Below are positions 1 to 7,638 of a stretch of DNA of 10,693 nucleotides, piece by piece. This stretch comes from CAYRNC01 sp964425645. Lineage in GTDB: Bacteria; Bacillota; Clostridia; Peptostreptococcales; Anaerovoracaceae. The notes under the pieces were generated by a model. It was not told the origin of the DNA, ran no database searches, and worked only from the letters and a program-made list of their open reading frames with translations. Within the stretch, counting starts at the first letter, position 1; every line of letters starts with the position of its first letter. Made by a program: the position numbers and the translations under genes. The stretch lies in the NCBI GenBank assembly GCA_964425645.1, contig CAYRNC010000060.1:1-10693 (forward strand), in the 5' to 3' direction.

Positions 1-1367
1 TCCACACTAATAGCACTTACACTCTCTATTGATGACCCGCCGCTCGGTGTTGGAGGGGCAACTACATCCATACCGTCTTTGCTGTTAATGATGGTGGTTC
101 CGGCCTCTATTTCAGCGCCTCCTCCTCCGGTGACTCCTTCAACTTTCTTTGCTACCTCTACCTTGGTGTTCGGTGTAGTTATAGCTGCATTGTCGCCGCC
201 CTCGGCTACCTTGACCTCTTTAACTTCACCCTCACCTGATATCTTTGTATTAGAACCGCTTACGGTTATATTCGTTATTGTCGAATCTTTTTCCACCAAT
301 ATATTTGAATTGTTTCCATTTACTATTCCGTTTTTAATCGTGGCCTGTCTTGCGGTAACTTTGATATCATCTCCCGCGATTTCAATTGTTCCCACGGCAC
401 CTGTCACAATAACATCGTCAGATCCGTCATCTACGAAAATATATTCCACATCGGAATCTTCATCGACAGCTATCCTTATTTCGCCATCAACTTTTGCAAG
501 GACTACTTTTCCGACAGATGAATTCCCTTTTATAATAATGGAATCGACGCCGCCGCCTCTTACCACTGTTCTGCCTTCAACATTCACATTATCCAAGGTG
601 ACGTCTCCGTCACCGACGCCGTCAGCTATGAAAAGATCCCCTTTGATTGTGACATCTTTTAGAGTGACACCGGGGACACGAACCATTACGTTCCCTGATT
701 CGGTTACTTCTGTTACTGTATCCGCCTCATCTATATATTGCTTTATCAGGTTGTCCATCACAACCGCAAATTCCGCTCTTGTTATATTCGCCTTCGGGTT
801 TAGCTTCTCCCCTGACCCCTGTATATAACCAGCTTCAGATAATCCGTCAAGATCCTTAAGTGCCCAGGATGATATTTCCGCTTTATCGGAGAACTTGTCC
901 AGCGCCTTGTATTCAGAGTCGGTGCCTGTAAGTTTAAAGGCTCTGGCCAAAACTGCAAAGGCCTCTTCTCTGGTGATTTTATCATCAGGCCTCATCTTTT
1001 TATCCAGGGCAAATGTTTTCATCTGCACTGCTTTCGCCATATCTTCCGCATACCATGCCCAGGAAGGTATATCTGTGACCCCCTTCAGTTCCTTAGTCAT
1101 TTTTGCATTGAAAGCACGGTTTACAACAGCAGCCATCTCCGCCCTTTTAATCGGATCTTCTGCCTTGATTAACGTTTTGCCTTCAACCTCATAACCCATA
1201 AGCAAACCGTTATCCGCCGCCTTATTCAGTGCAGCCGTTGACCAATTATCCGGCATGTCTGCAAAACCTAATTCCTGACTACCGGTTTCGGCAAAAGCTG
1301 TCATTGGATTTACGGTAAAGACCATGAATACAGACAGCAGAATTGCCAGCATCCTTTTACTCCTCAT
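1..1367 (-). CDS. SLH-domain cell-surface protein with beta-helix-like repeat region (C-terminus beyond window)
   Basis: The frame is open for 455 codons from ATG at 1367 to the left edge, so the protein is partial. Residues 1-26 form a signal peptide (basic MRSKR, hydrophobic core, likely cleavage after TAFA). Three S-layer homology domains follow at about 33-85, 96-145 and 156-212. Each ends in a TRAE-type motif: KRAE near 74, TREE near 132, TRAE near 196. SLH triplets are known to bind pyruvylated secondary wall polymer, so the product should be anchored outside the cell. Residues about 214-420 are short, Val/Ile- and Gly/Asp/Asn-rich repeats (VTIKGDLFIADG, VTLDNVNVEGRTVV, IIIKGNSSVGKVVL) that look like a parallel beta-helix. 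A Pro/Gly/Ser linker (APPTPSGGSS) comes just before the edge and suggests further domains. The start has AAAGGAGGG eight bases upstream. The effector function is not visible. Confidence 0.93.
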   Translation of the reverse strand, partial: MRSKRMLAILLSVFMVFTVNPMTAFAETGSQELGFADMPDNWSTAALNKAADNGLLMGYEVEGKTLIKAEDPIKRAEMAAVVNRAFNAKMTKELKGVTDIPSWAWYAEDMAKAVQMKTFALDKKMRPDDKITREEAFAVLARAFKLTGTDSEYKALDKFSDKAEISSWALKDLDGLSEAGYIQGSGEKLNPKANITRAEFAVVMDNLIKQYIDEADTVTEVTESGNVMVRVPGVTLKDVTIKGDLFIADGVGDGDVTLDNVNVEGRTVVRGGGVDSIIIKGNSSVGKVVLAKVDGEIRIAVDEDSDVEYIFVDDGSDDVIVTGAVGTIEIAGDDIKVTARQATIKNGIVNGNNSNILVEKDSTITNITVSGSNTKISGEGEVKEVKVAEGGDNAAITTPNTKVEVAKKVEGVTGGGGAEIEAGTTIINSKDGMDVVAPPTPSGGSSIESVSAISV

Positions 1368-1442
1368 TTCGTTTCCCTCCTTTAAATATAATAAACATGA
1401 AAAGTTTTTTGTGATTCATTTTCTTAGGCAAATACTGGCAAT

Positions 1443-1471
1443 AGTATAACATTGACACCGATATAATTCAA
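1443..1471 (-). promoter_or_regulatory. Sigma-A promoter of the SLH-protein gene, extended -10
   Basis: Read on the minus strand, the -35 box is TTGAAT (1471-1466), the spacer is exactly 17 bases, and the -10 box is TATACT (1448-1443). The -10 is preceded by TGT, giving an extended TGn motif. The predicted transcription start is near 1436, which leaves a leader of about 70 bases before the ATG at 1367. The -35 box lies within an inverted repeat, AATTCAAGAATT (1465-1476). Confidence 0.75.
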
Positions 1472-1627
1472 GAATTTATCCGTTATTTTTAGATAATTAA
1501 AAAGCATTCATGTAAATTTTATCAATTTCCACTTTCTAGCCTGTGCTATTACATCAATATTTCAAAGACATGCCAGAATTATCGGTGATTGTTTTTCATA
1601 TATTGTAGCAAAAGGAGGATATAGAAA

Positions 1628-1921
1628 ATGGAATATATCGTATCATTTATACAGCCCGAGCTGTTTATTCTCGTAGCTTTTTTATACTGCATCGGTTTGT
1701 TCTTAAAGCTTTGTGAACGTTTCAATAAAACCTGGATGATCCCGTATATTCTTCTTGCAATAAGTTTCGTGATCACCTTAGCATACGTAAGCATCCTGAT
1801 GGGCAAAGGTTTTTCACCCCCTGTGCTTGTCGCCGCAGCAATTGAAGCTGTATTGATCGCCGCTGTGACGGTATTTGGTCATGAATTGATCAAACAGGCG
1901 CTATTTAAAAGAAAAGAATAG
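1628..1921 (+). CDS. Small holin-like membrane protein (phage holin family, superfamily V-like)
   Basis: This encodes 97 residues with AGGAGG at 1612-1617 about ten bases before the ATG. Three hydrophobic segments are visible: about 8-26 (PELFILVAFLYCIGLFL), 36-57 (MIPYILLAISFVITLAYVSI) and 65-88 (PPVLVAAAIEAVLIAAVTVF). The tail is short and basic (KRKE). Size, the PEL start of the first segment, the W-x-IPYILL segment and the final AAVTVFGHELIKQ pattern resemble the Clostridium/Bacillus holins of the Hol44-like family. Family assignment is from memory of the pattern, not from a search. No endolysin, phage structural gene or integrase lies nearby. The gene precedes the propeller gene in the same direction with a 71-base gap and may be co-transcribed with it. 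It could also be an unrelated small membrane protein. Confidence 0.7.
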   Translation: MEYIVSFIQPELFILVAFLYCIGLFLKLCERFNKTWMIPYILLAISFVITLAYVSILMGKGFSPPVLVAAAIEAVLIAAVTVFGHELIKQALFKRKE

Positions 1922-1992
1922 GATATGGAACATTTTGAATGCTTGCACCGTCTTACTGTAAATCCCATACCTTTCAGAAAGGGGTGCTTAAT

Positions 1993-4263
1993 GTGAAAAA
2001 AGTTAAGATTCGCTATCTCATCTTCATTTTATCAGGTTTGCTGATAATCGGCCTATCACCCATTTCCTTCGGACAGAATCCAAGCTCGGGGGAAACAGAT
2101 AAAAGTGTTATAGGTGAAAGCGCCACAATATATCTGCACAGAGGAAGTCCTCTGATTTTATCGGGAGACAAGATACTTCCTTTAGATCCGAAAAACTTCG
2201 ATGTGGCCGCTGCAATCATCAACGGGCGGACCCTTATTCCTCTTCGATCGATAGCAGAATATTTCGGGGCTGATGTTTCATACGAAGACAAAGAAAAGAA
2301 TGCAATCATACATTACGGCGGAAAAGAATATATTTTCCCCATCGGAAAGAAATACTATCAAGTTAAAGAAAAGGGAAAAACAAAATTAACGGCGCTTGAT
2401 ACACATGCTATGTTAATAAGAGATCGGACCATGGTTCCTCTTCGCACTATAGCAGAAGATATTCTTAACAAGAAAGTTTCTTACCGAAACGATGTCATCG
2501 CAATTTCATCGGAAATTGTTAACCTTAACGAACCCGACCTGGTGTCAGAAATTAAATCCAAAATCGGGACCGCAATAAAAGCGGGATCGGAAAAAGAGCT
2601 TATCGATTTGACGGGAAGATCCAATGCAAAGGTTCATTTTATAGATATAAATAGATACAGCATGAATATAGCCTCGGCACCCAAGGAACACAGCGCTATG
2701 GATTTCGACTCTGGGAATGAAGCATCCTATACAAAAACTAATGTTCAAGTGGAAGGCATAGACGAAGCCGATATCGTTAAAACAGATGGCAAATACATCT
2801 ATATTGCAGGAAGCAATGCTCTTCGCATCGTCAAGGCGGATGGACCCGACCTCAGTGAAGCGGCTGCAATTAAACTGCCTGATCAAAAAAATATTGCGGA
2901 GATTTATGTAGATGGAACAAGATTGGTCGTTCTCGGAAACCGCTATGACGACGATGACAATAAATATTACCCGGCTGTTAAAGATGCCGCTTTAGATATC
3001 ATGCCTCCGACTCCCGCAAAATCCTTCAGCTATGCGGATGTCTATGACATTAAAGATCCGAAAAACCCTGCATTGCTGAAAAGCCATGAGATGGAAGGAC
3101 ATTATCAGACAAGCCGAAAATCCGGACCACACATCTACCTTGTCACAAACAGCTATCCTGCGGTTGGGATACTGCCTATCATGAAAGATACGATTAAAGA
3201 CAGTAAGGCTTTTCGAATGTCGATAGACGATGTCATGATCATACAGGGCTGCAGATCCTTCGGGTACACAGTACTTTCTGCAATCGATATCGAGGGGGAA
3301 GCTGAAACCCAGGTGGAAGCTGTTACGGCCTCAGGCTATATAATGTATATGAATGAATCCTCCATCTATTTTGCGGACAGTTCCCATAACAATAATACAG
3401 AGATAACAAAATTTAAAATTGACGGCATGAATATCGGCTATGCAGGGGGAGGCCAAGTCAAAGGAGGCATTCTCAATCAGTTTTCAATGGATGAATATCA
3501 GGGGAATCTGCGAATTGCCACTACAACCTGGCAAGACGATAATGCCCTTTATGTACTGGATGAATCCCTAAACATAATCGGTTCTGTAACAGGTCTTGCA
3601 GAGGGTGAAAGTATCTATTCAGTGCGATTTTTGGGAGATAAGGGTTATATAGTCACCTTTAGAACAATAGACCCGCTTTTCGTTTTCGACTTACTTGATC
3701 CCCGAAACCCGAAGCTGGTTGGAGAGCTCAAGGTTCCCGGATTCAGTAACTATCTGCATCCTGTATCTGACGGTCTGATCCTGGGCATCGGAGCCGACAC
3801 ACAAGAAATATATACAAAGGATCCAAAAGGCAACGAAATAGTAATAGGTACCAGGGAATCAGGTGTTAAGCTGTCTCTTTTTGATGTTTCGGATATGGGA
3901 AAACCAAAAGAACTATCGAGCTATGTAATAGGCGATAGCGGCAGCCATGCGGAGGCTATGTACAACCACAAATCCATTATGGTCGATCCGGAAAGAAAGA
4001 CTATAGCATTTGACGCCTACATTTCAAATGAAAAGGACCGGAAGGAATCGAAGCAGGGAGCCTTGGTGATAAGCCTCAACAATCAAAAGATCGCACAAAA
4101 AGCCCTTTTGCCTTATACACAACCGGAGGTTTACGGAAAATATATTCCCGCAGGACGGCGAATCATCTATATCGGGGATATCCTTTATTATATTCAGGAT
4201 GGAATCATAAAGGCCTACAATTATGACGATTTTACAAAACTAGGTTCCTTGGAATTAAAATAG
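1993..4263 (+). CDS. Exported protein: copper-amine-oxidase N-terminal domain plus C-terminal beta-propeller
   Basis: This encodes 756 residues from a GTG at 1993. The GTG is preferred over the in-frame ATG at 1939 because AAAGGGG (1978-1984) sits eight bases before it and translation then opens directly with a signal peptide (MKKVKIRYL plus hydrophobic core, likely cleavage near SFG/Q at 27/28). Residues about 45-173 match the copper amine oxidase N-terminal-like domain, with paired NGRTLIPLR (77-85) and RDRTMVPLR (143-151) motifs. This module is common in exported clostridial proteins and does not itself imply oxidase activity. From about 247 to the end is the secreted beta-propeller family related to WD40, with the hallmark NVQVEGIDEADIVKTDGKYI and repeated blades such as YSVRFLGDKGYIVTF and LFVFDLLDPRNPKLVGEL. 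No catalytic site, sortase motif or C-terminal anchor is seen. It is probably an extracellular binding or scaffold protein. Confidence 0.9.
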   Translation: MKKVKIRYLIFILSGLLIIGLSPISFGQNPSSGETDKSVIGESATIYLHRGSPLILSGDKILPLDPKNFDVAAAIINGRTLIPLRSIAEYFGADVSYEDKEKNAIIHYGGKEYIFPIGKKYYQVKEKGKTKLTALDTHAMLIRDRTMVPLRTIAEDILNKKVSYRNDVIAISSEIVNLNEPDLVSEIKSKIGTAIKAGSEKELIDLTGRSNAKVHFIDINRYSMNIASAPKEHSAMDFDSGNEASYTKTNVQVEGIDEADIVKTDGKYIYIAGSNALRIVKADGPDLSEAAAIKLPDQKNIAEIYVDGTRLVVLGNRYDDDDNKYYPAVKDAALDIMPPTPAKSFSYADVYDIKDPKNPALLKSHEMEGHYQTSRKSGPHIYLVTNSYPAVGILPIMKDTIKDSKAFRMSIDDVMIIQGCRSFGYTVLSAIDIEGEAETQVEAVTASGYIMYMNESSIYFADSSHNNNTEITKFKIDGMNIGYAGGGQVKGGILNQFSMDEYQGNLRIATTTWQDDNALYVLDESLNIIGSVTGLAEGESIYSVRFLGDKGYIVTFRTIDPLFVFDLLDPRNPKLVGELKVPGFSNYLHPVSDGLILGIGADTQEIYTKDPKGNEIVIGTRESGVKLSLFDVSDMGKPKELSSYVIGDSGSHAEAMYNHKSIMVDPERKTIAFDAYISNEKDRKESKQGALVISLNNQKIAQKALLPYTQPEVYGKYIPAGRRIIYIGDILYYIQDGIIKAYNYDDFTKLGSLELK

Positions 4264-4272
4264 CACATATCT

Positions 4273-5178
4273 TTATCTAAGTTTTTCCGGCCTTAGCTCC
4301 TGAAATCCGGGCCCGGTGCCCCAGACTGTTTCCACCCTTATGACCGTAACAAAGGCTTCGCTGTCTACAGATGCCACGTGTTGCTTGATCAGCATGCTTT
4401 CCCTTGGAGAGCAAAGGGTGATGATTTTGTCCCGGGGCATCTGGGTATATTCACCTACTATTTCGACGTTTGAAACACCCCGTCCGATCTCATACATTAT
4501 GAACCAGGCTACCTCATCATGTTTATCTGTTATTATTTCGAGCTGGACCACCTTTGTATCGAATCCATACATGACATATTCTATCACTCTGGATATTATA
4601 ATTTGAGTGACAAGCGCATATAAAGCGATATTGCGACCGAAAAAAATCCCCGACGCAGATATTATAGCAGCATCGATCACAAGAAGTATCTTTGATATGG
4701 ACACGGTAGGAAACAGCTTTTCTTTAACGATCTTTGCCACCGTATCCGTTCCGCCAAAAGAATATCCTCGTGTAAAAACGAGACCCGTGCATACTCCGCT
4801 GAACACACCGCAATATATTGCGGCAAGGATGATATCCTTTTCTTCCAAGAGACTGAAATCAAACTGTTCAAACAAAAATAGAAATCCCGGAAAAAGTATT
4901 GTCAAAAGCAATATCTTTCTCGCCTCTCTAAGCCCTAATGTAACAGCGCATATTAGCAGAATTACAAGCGCAAAGGCGTAATAAAGGAAAGAAAAATTGA
5001 ACCCCAGGGTTTCCTGCAGGATGCGGCATATCCCGGTAATGCCGCCGCTTGAAAGACCATTGGGAATTAGAATGCATATGGTGGAGAAAGCTCCGAGCGT
5101 ACACCCAATGACGATAAACAGCATATCGATACTGAATTTTTTAACTGCATCTTTATTGAACTTTTTCTTTAATTTCAC
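4273..5178 (-). CDS. YitT-family (DUF161/DUF2179) membrane protein
   Basis: This encodes 301 residues from a GTG at 5178. The GTG has AAGGGGAAGG about eight bases upstream. The in-frame ATG at 5205, 27 bases earlier, has no Shine-Dalgarno. The first ~200 residues hold about five to six hydrophobic segments in two related halves, each with the Gly-rich family signature (NGLSSGGITGI at 40-50, TRGYSFGGTDTVAKI near 136-150). Residues about 210-292 form the soluble C-terminal DUF2179 domain (VVQLEIITDKHDEVA ... DSEAFVTVIRV), ending in the common GTGPGF. YitT-family proteins are widespread in Firmicutes, and most have no assigned substrate. It is the last gene of a four-gene unit, starting 37 bases after the methyltransferase stop. 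It converges with the propeller gene with only nine bases between stop codons, and no clear T-tailed terminator is visible there. Confidence 0.92.
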   Translation of the reverse strand: MKLKKKFNKDAVKKFSIDMLFIVIGCTLGAFSTICILIPNGLSSGGITGICRILQETLGFNFSFLYYAFALVILLICAVTLGLREARKILLLTILFPGFLFLFEQFDFSLLEEKDIILAAIYCGVFSGVCTGLVFTRGYSFGGTDTVAKIVKEKLFPTVSISKILLVIDAAIISASGIFFGRNIALYALVTQIIISRVIEYVMYGFDTKVVQLEIITDKHDEVAWFIMYEIGRGVSNVEIVGEYTQMPRDKIITLCSPRESMLIKQHVASVDSEAFVTVIRVETVWGTGPGFQELRPEKLR

Positions 5179-5215
5179 GTTTAAACCCTTCCCCTTGACT
5201 GCCATATACTTAATA

Positions 5216-6580
5216 CTATTTTACCGAAGGCTTTATCTGAAAAAAGCTGCTGTTTCCGAAAAGATCCATCGTCTTTATTCCGACTGAACCGAAATCCGTA
5301 CCTATCGTCTCATACGAGGATTCTAACGAAAGTCGATCCCTGCTGAAAAAGGCCCGGGGCTTTAAAACCGGCCCTTCATAACAGCAATCCACACTCCAGT
5401 AGGCCAGTAAAGATAATGGATCCTTTTCCATTATCCTTTTAATCTCCGGCATATATTTTTCCTCAACCGGCATCGGAATTTCAGGGTTAATCTGATAATC
5501 CAACAGTTTAACCTTCAGCATTTTAGTATCGGAAAGCCCGGTAGAGGTTACAGCAGCCTCTGCGCTGATCACCCCTCCTTCACTTTGACCGGAAGCCTCG
5601 TAAACGTCAAAACAGGCCCCCCGCCGTACCAATCTTTTTTGGGAGTTCATAAATGCCGGCTTGCTGATATCACAGGATATCCACCTTCTTCCCATTCTAT
5701 CGGCTGCGGCAGCCATAGTACCGGAACCACCAAAGAAATCGGCACAAAGGTCGCCCTTTTTTGTGCAGCTTTCCAAGATCCGCTCAATCAATGCCTCCGG
5801 CTTCTGGGTTACATACCCTGTCCTTTCAGTTGATGTCCTGCCGACCATATCGATCAGCCAAACATCCTTGCGATTCACCATGGTATACCAACCCAATTCG
5901 TCCCTGTATTCTTCCACTCCATTAAAGCGGTAGGGTTTAAAACCCCTGTTATAGGATTTCTCCTGCATGGGTTTAAAATAGTAGTCCTTCGATTTAGAAT
6001 AAAACAAAAGCGTATCATGTTTTTTTGCAAAAGAACGCTTACTTGCGCCGCCGGATTTATAGTGCCAAATGATTTCATTGATAAAATTCTTTTCACCGAA
6101 AATTTCGTCCAATATAACTTTCACATAGTGGGAGGCGTGCCAATCCAGATGAATCCATATAGAACCGTCCTGCTTAAGCAGATCTTTCATAAAAAGTAGC
6201 CTGGGGATCAGCATGCACAGATACTCTTCTATTCCGCCTGCCCAAATATCCGGATAGGCACTCTGCCGTAATGCGGGTATCTTCAGATTATCCTTTCCCA
6301 TCAGCTTAATTTCTGTTTTATAGTTCGTTTTTGAAAAGAAAGGCGGATCGATGTATATGAGATCGATACTGTCTGCTAGCCCTTTTTCTTCAGAAAGAAA
6401 CTTCATAAACGACAAATTTTCTGCTTTGGCAAGAATATTATCAAGCCCCTTATCAGACTTATTTTCAAACTTAAAACTTTCAGTAAGATAATAATCTTCC
6501 CGCTGCAATTCCTCCTTTGCCTTAAGGTATATTTCCCGGCTGCCCTCCATTATTTTAGGTATCTTGTTTAACAGACTCAT
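5216..6580 (-). CDS. Site-specific DNA methyltransferase, beta-class (N6-adenine or N4-cytosine), apparently solitary
   Basis: This encodes 454 residues, with AGGAGG six bases before the ATG. The catalytic motif IV (YIDPPF, DPPF at 78-81) comes first and the SAM-binding motif I (DFFGGSGT, 281-288) comes later. That order defines the beta class, as in Type III Mod subunits and M.HinfI-like enzymes. Between them lie family-typical blocks: SIWIHLDWHASHYVKVILDE (140-159), FGEKNFINEIIWHYKSGG, and TQKPEALIERIL just before motif I. DPPF rather than NPPY and the overall resemblance favour adenine-N6, but the base is inferred. The C-terminal 130 residues (including LAYWSVDCCYEG and GIKTMDLFGNSS) resemble tails of related methyltransferases and may help recognise the target. 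No restriction or Res gene lies in the window. It starts 20 bases after the lipoprotein stop, so it is probably translated from the same operon mRNA. Confidence 0.93.
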   Translation of the reverse strand: MSLLNKIPKIMEGSREIYLKAKEELQREDYYLTESFKFENKSDKGLDNILAKAENLSFMKFLSEEKGLADSIDLIYIDPPFFSKTNYKTEIKLMGKDNLKIPALRQSAYPDIWAGGIEEYLCMLIPRLLFMKDLLKQDGSIWIHLDWHASHYVKVILDEIFGEKNFINEIIWHYKSGGASKRSFAKKHDTLLFYSKSKDYYFKPMQEKSYNRGFKPYRFNGVEEYRDELGWYTMVNRKDVWLIDMVGRTSTERTGYVTQKPEALIERILESCTKKGDLCADFFGGSGTMAAAADRMGRRWISCDISKPAFMNSQKRLVRRGACFDVYEASGQSEGGVISAEAAVTSTGLSDTKMLKVKLLDYQINPEIPMPVEEKYMPEIKRIMEKDPLSLLAYWSVDCCYEGPVLKPRAFFSRDRLSLESSYETIGTDFGSVGIKTMDLFGNSSFFQIKPSVK

Positions 6581-6600
6581 AGTAGCCTCCTGTTCGGCCT

Positions 6601-7638
6601 TTATCCAGCCTTTATTCGTACAGGGAAACCCTCCTCCGGCACGTTAAAGCTTTCAAAATCGGCTCTGTTTTTAGGTACATCAATATCGCCTGCCGCTATC
6701 AACGCCTTATAAGCATTTGCCAGGGATATCACCTCTTTAGGAAGTTTTTTTACGCTGTCCACATAGCCTACCGCGTCAAAATCTATGCCGAAATCATATA
6801 CACCGCCTTTAAATCGATCTTCATGCAGTGTCTGCACCGCAAGGTATACCGCATAATCAACGCGCTTAAATACGGAGCAAAGCAGGGCTTTCGGGTCTAT
6901 TCTGGATTGATCGTTATCTGAACCGATTACGTAAATCCCTATATCCTCAGCCGCCCTTATCACCTCTTCACCGTATGTTCCCGCCGTGTGAAAGAGAATA
7001 TCAACCCCTTGCCCCATTTGGGACAAGGCAATTTCGCGACCTTGCATAGGTTTGACTGACGGATCAACATAGTCAGACAGAACCACAATGTCAGAATCTA
7101 TCGTCTTTACGCCGCTTCGAAAACCGTATTCACATGATTTATCTGTGGACACACCTACAAAACCTACGGTATGGGATTCGCTCATTGAAGCGGCTATTAT
7201 TCCCGCTAAAAAGGCACCCTCCTCCACTCTGAAAGTCAGACTCATTACGTTATCGCCCAGATCTTTTGCACTGCCTGTAACAGCAAAGCATGTGTCGGGA
7301 AAATCCTTCGCTATGCCCTTCATTTTATTCGACGACAGACTTTTAAGAGCTATTACCAGATCGGCTCCTTCATCAGCGGCTTTGATAATTGAATCTTCAT
7401 ATTCTTTATTCGATTCAGGCTCGATAACTTCCGTCGCCAATTCAAAATCCCGTGAAGCTGAAATCAATCCTTCATAAGCAATGCTGTTTACAGATTCGTC
7501 TTCTAAGCCCGATTCCGTTGTCACCATAACGACATTTAACGGTACATTATCGGAATTAGGAGATATCTCCTGCAGACATCCGGTCAGGGTGAAGACCGCT
7601 GTAACCGCAAACATTAACAAGACTGCAAGTTTTTTCAT
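6601..7638 (-). CDS. BMP-family (PnrA/Med-like) substrate-binding lipoprotein
   Basis: This encodes 345 residues from ATG 7638. An upstream in-frame TTG at 7653 is possible, but GAGGT lies correctly for the ATG and the ATG start opens directly with a lipoprotein signal (MKKLAVLLM..., lipobox LTGC, lipidated Cys21). The mature part matches the basic membrane protein/PnrA periplasmic-binding fold: DESVNSIAYEGL, AADEGADLVIAL, FRVEEGAFLAGIIAASM, VGFVGVSTD..YGFRSGVK, FHTAGTYGEEVIRAAEDIG and VIGSDNDQS. Family members usually bind nucleosides for an ABC importer. Bacillus Med is a regulatory member without a transporter. No ABC ATPase or permease is adjacent here, so ligand and role are open. The ATG overlaps the nitrilase stop as ATGA, implying translational coupling. 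Confidence 0.92.
   Translation of the reverse strand: MKKLAVLLMFAVTAVFTLTGCLQEISPNSDNVPLNVVMVTTESGLEDESVNSIAYEGLISASRDFELATEVIEPESNKEYEDSIIKAADEGADLVIALKSLSSNKMKGIAKDFPDTCFAVTGSAKDLGDNVMSLTFRVEEGAFLAGIIAASMSESHTVGFVGVSTDKSCEYGFRSGVKTIDSDIVVLSDYVDPSVKPMQGREIALSQMGQGVDILFHTAGTYGEEVIRAAEDIGIYVIGSDNDQSRIDPKALLCSVFKRVDYAVYLAVQTLHEDRFKGGVYDFGIDFDAVGYVDSVKKLPKEVISLANAYKALIAAGDIDVPKNRADFESFNVPEEGFPVRIKAG

Noticed and set aside
79..1194. Plus-strand open frames of 249 and 99 codons opposite the SLH gene
   Set aside because: The minus strand encodes three clear SLH domains and a repeat region. The plus-strand products are Ser/Thr/Pro-rich low-complexity shadows without ribosome binding sites.
1357..1419. 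Short upstream open frame on the minus strand (20 codons) in the SLH leader, overlapping the SLH start
   Set aside because: It lacks a Shine-Dalgarno and its sequence looks random, being made of the AT-rich leader and the SLH ribosome binding site.
1544..1552. TGCTATTAC as an extended -10 for the holin-like gene
   Set aside because: No acceptable -35 box is found at 16-18 bases upstream, and the match is within what AT-rich DNA gives by chance.
1628..1921. Evidence for a prophage remnant
   Set aside because: Only the holin-like gene is present. There is no integrase, terminase, portal, tail or endolysin gene, and no attachment-site repeat was seen.
1939..1992. Longer propeller protein starting at ATG 1939
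   Set aside because: The extra 18 residues are polar, have no Shine-Dalgarno ahead and would bury the signal peptide. The GTG at 1993 has a good site.
4306..4315. CCGGGCCCGG palindrome near the end of the YitT gene
   Set aside because: It lies within the coding sequence (GTGPGF region) and has no T-run, so codon content explains it.
5216..6580. Complete restriction-modification or Type III system
   Set aside because: No Res or endonuclease gene flanks the methyltransferase. The neighbours are a lipoprotein and a YitT protein.
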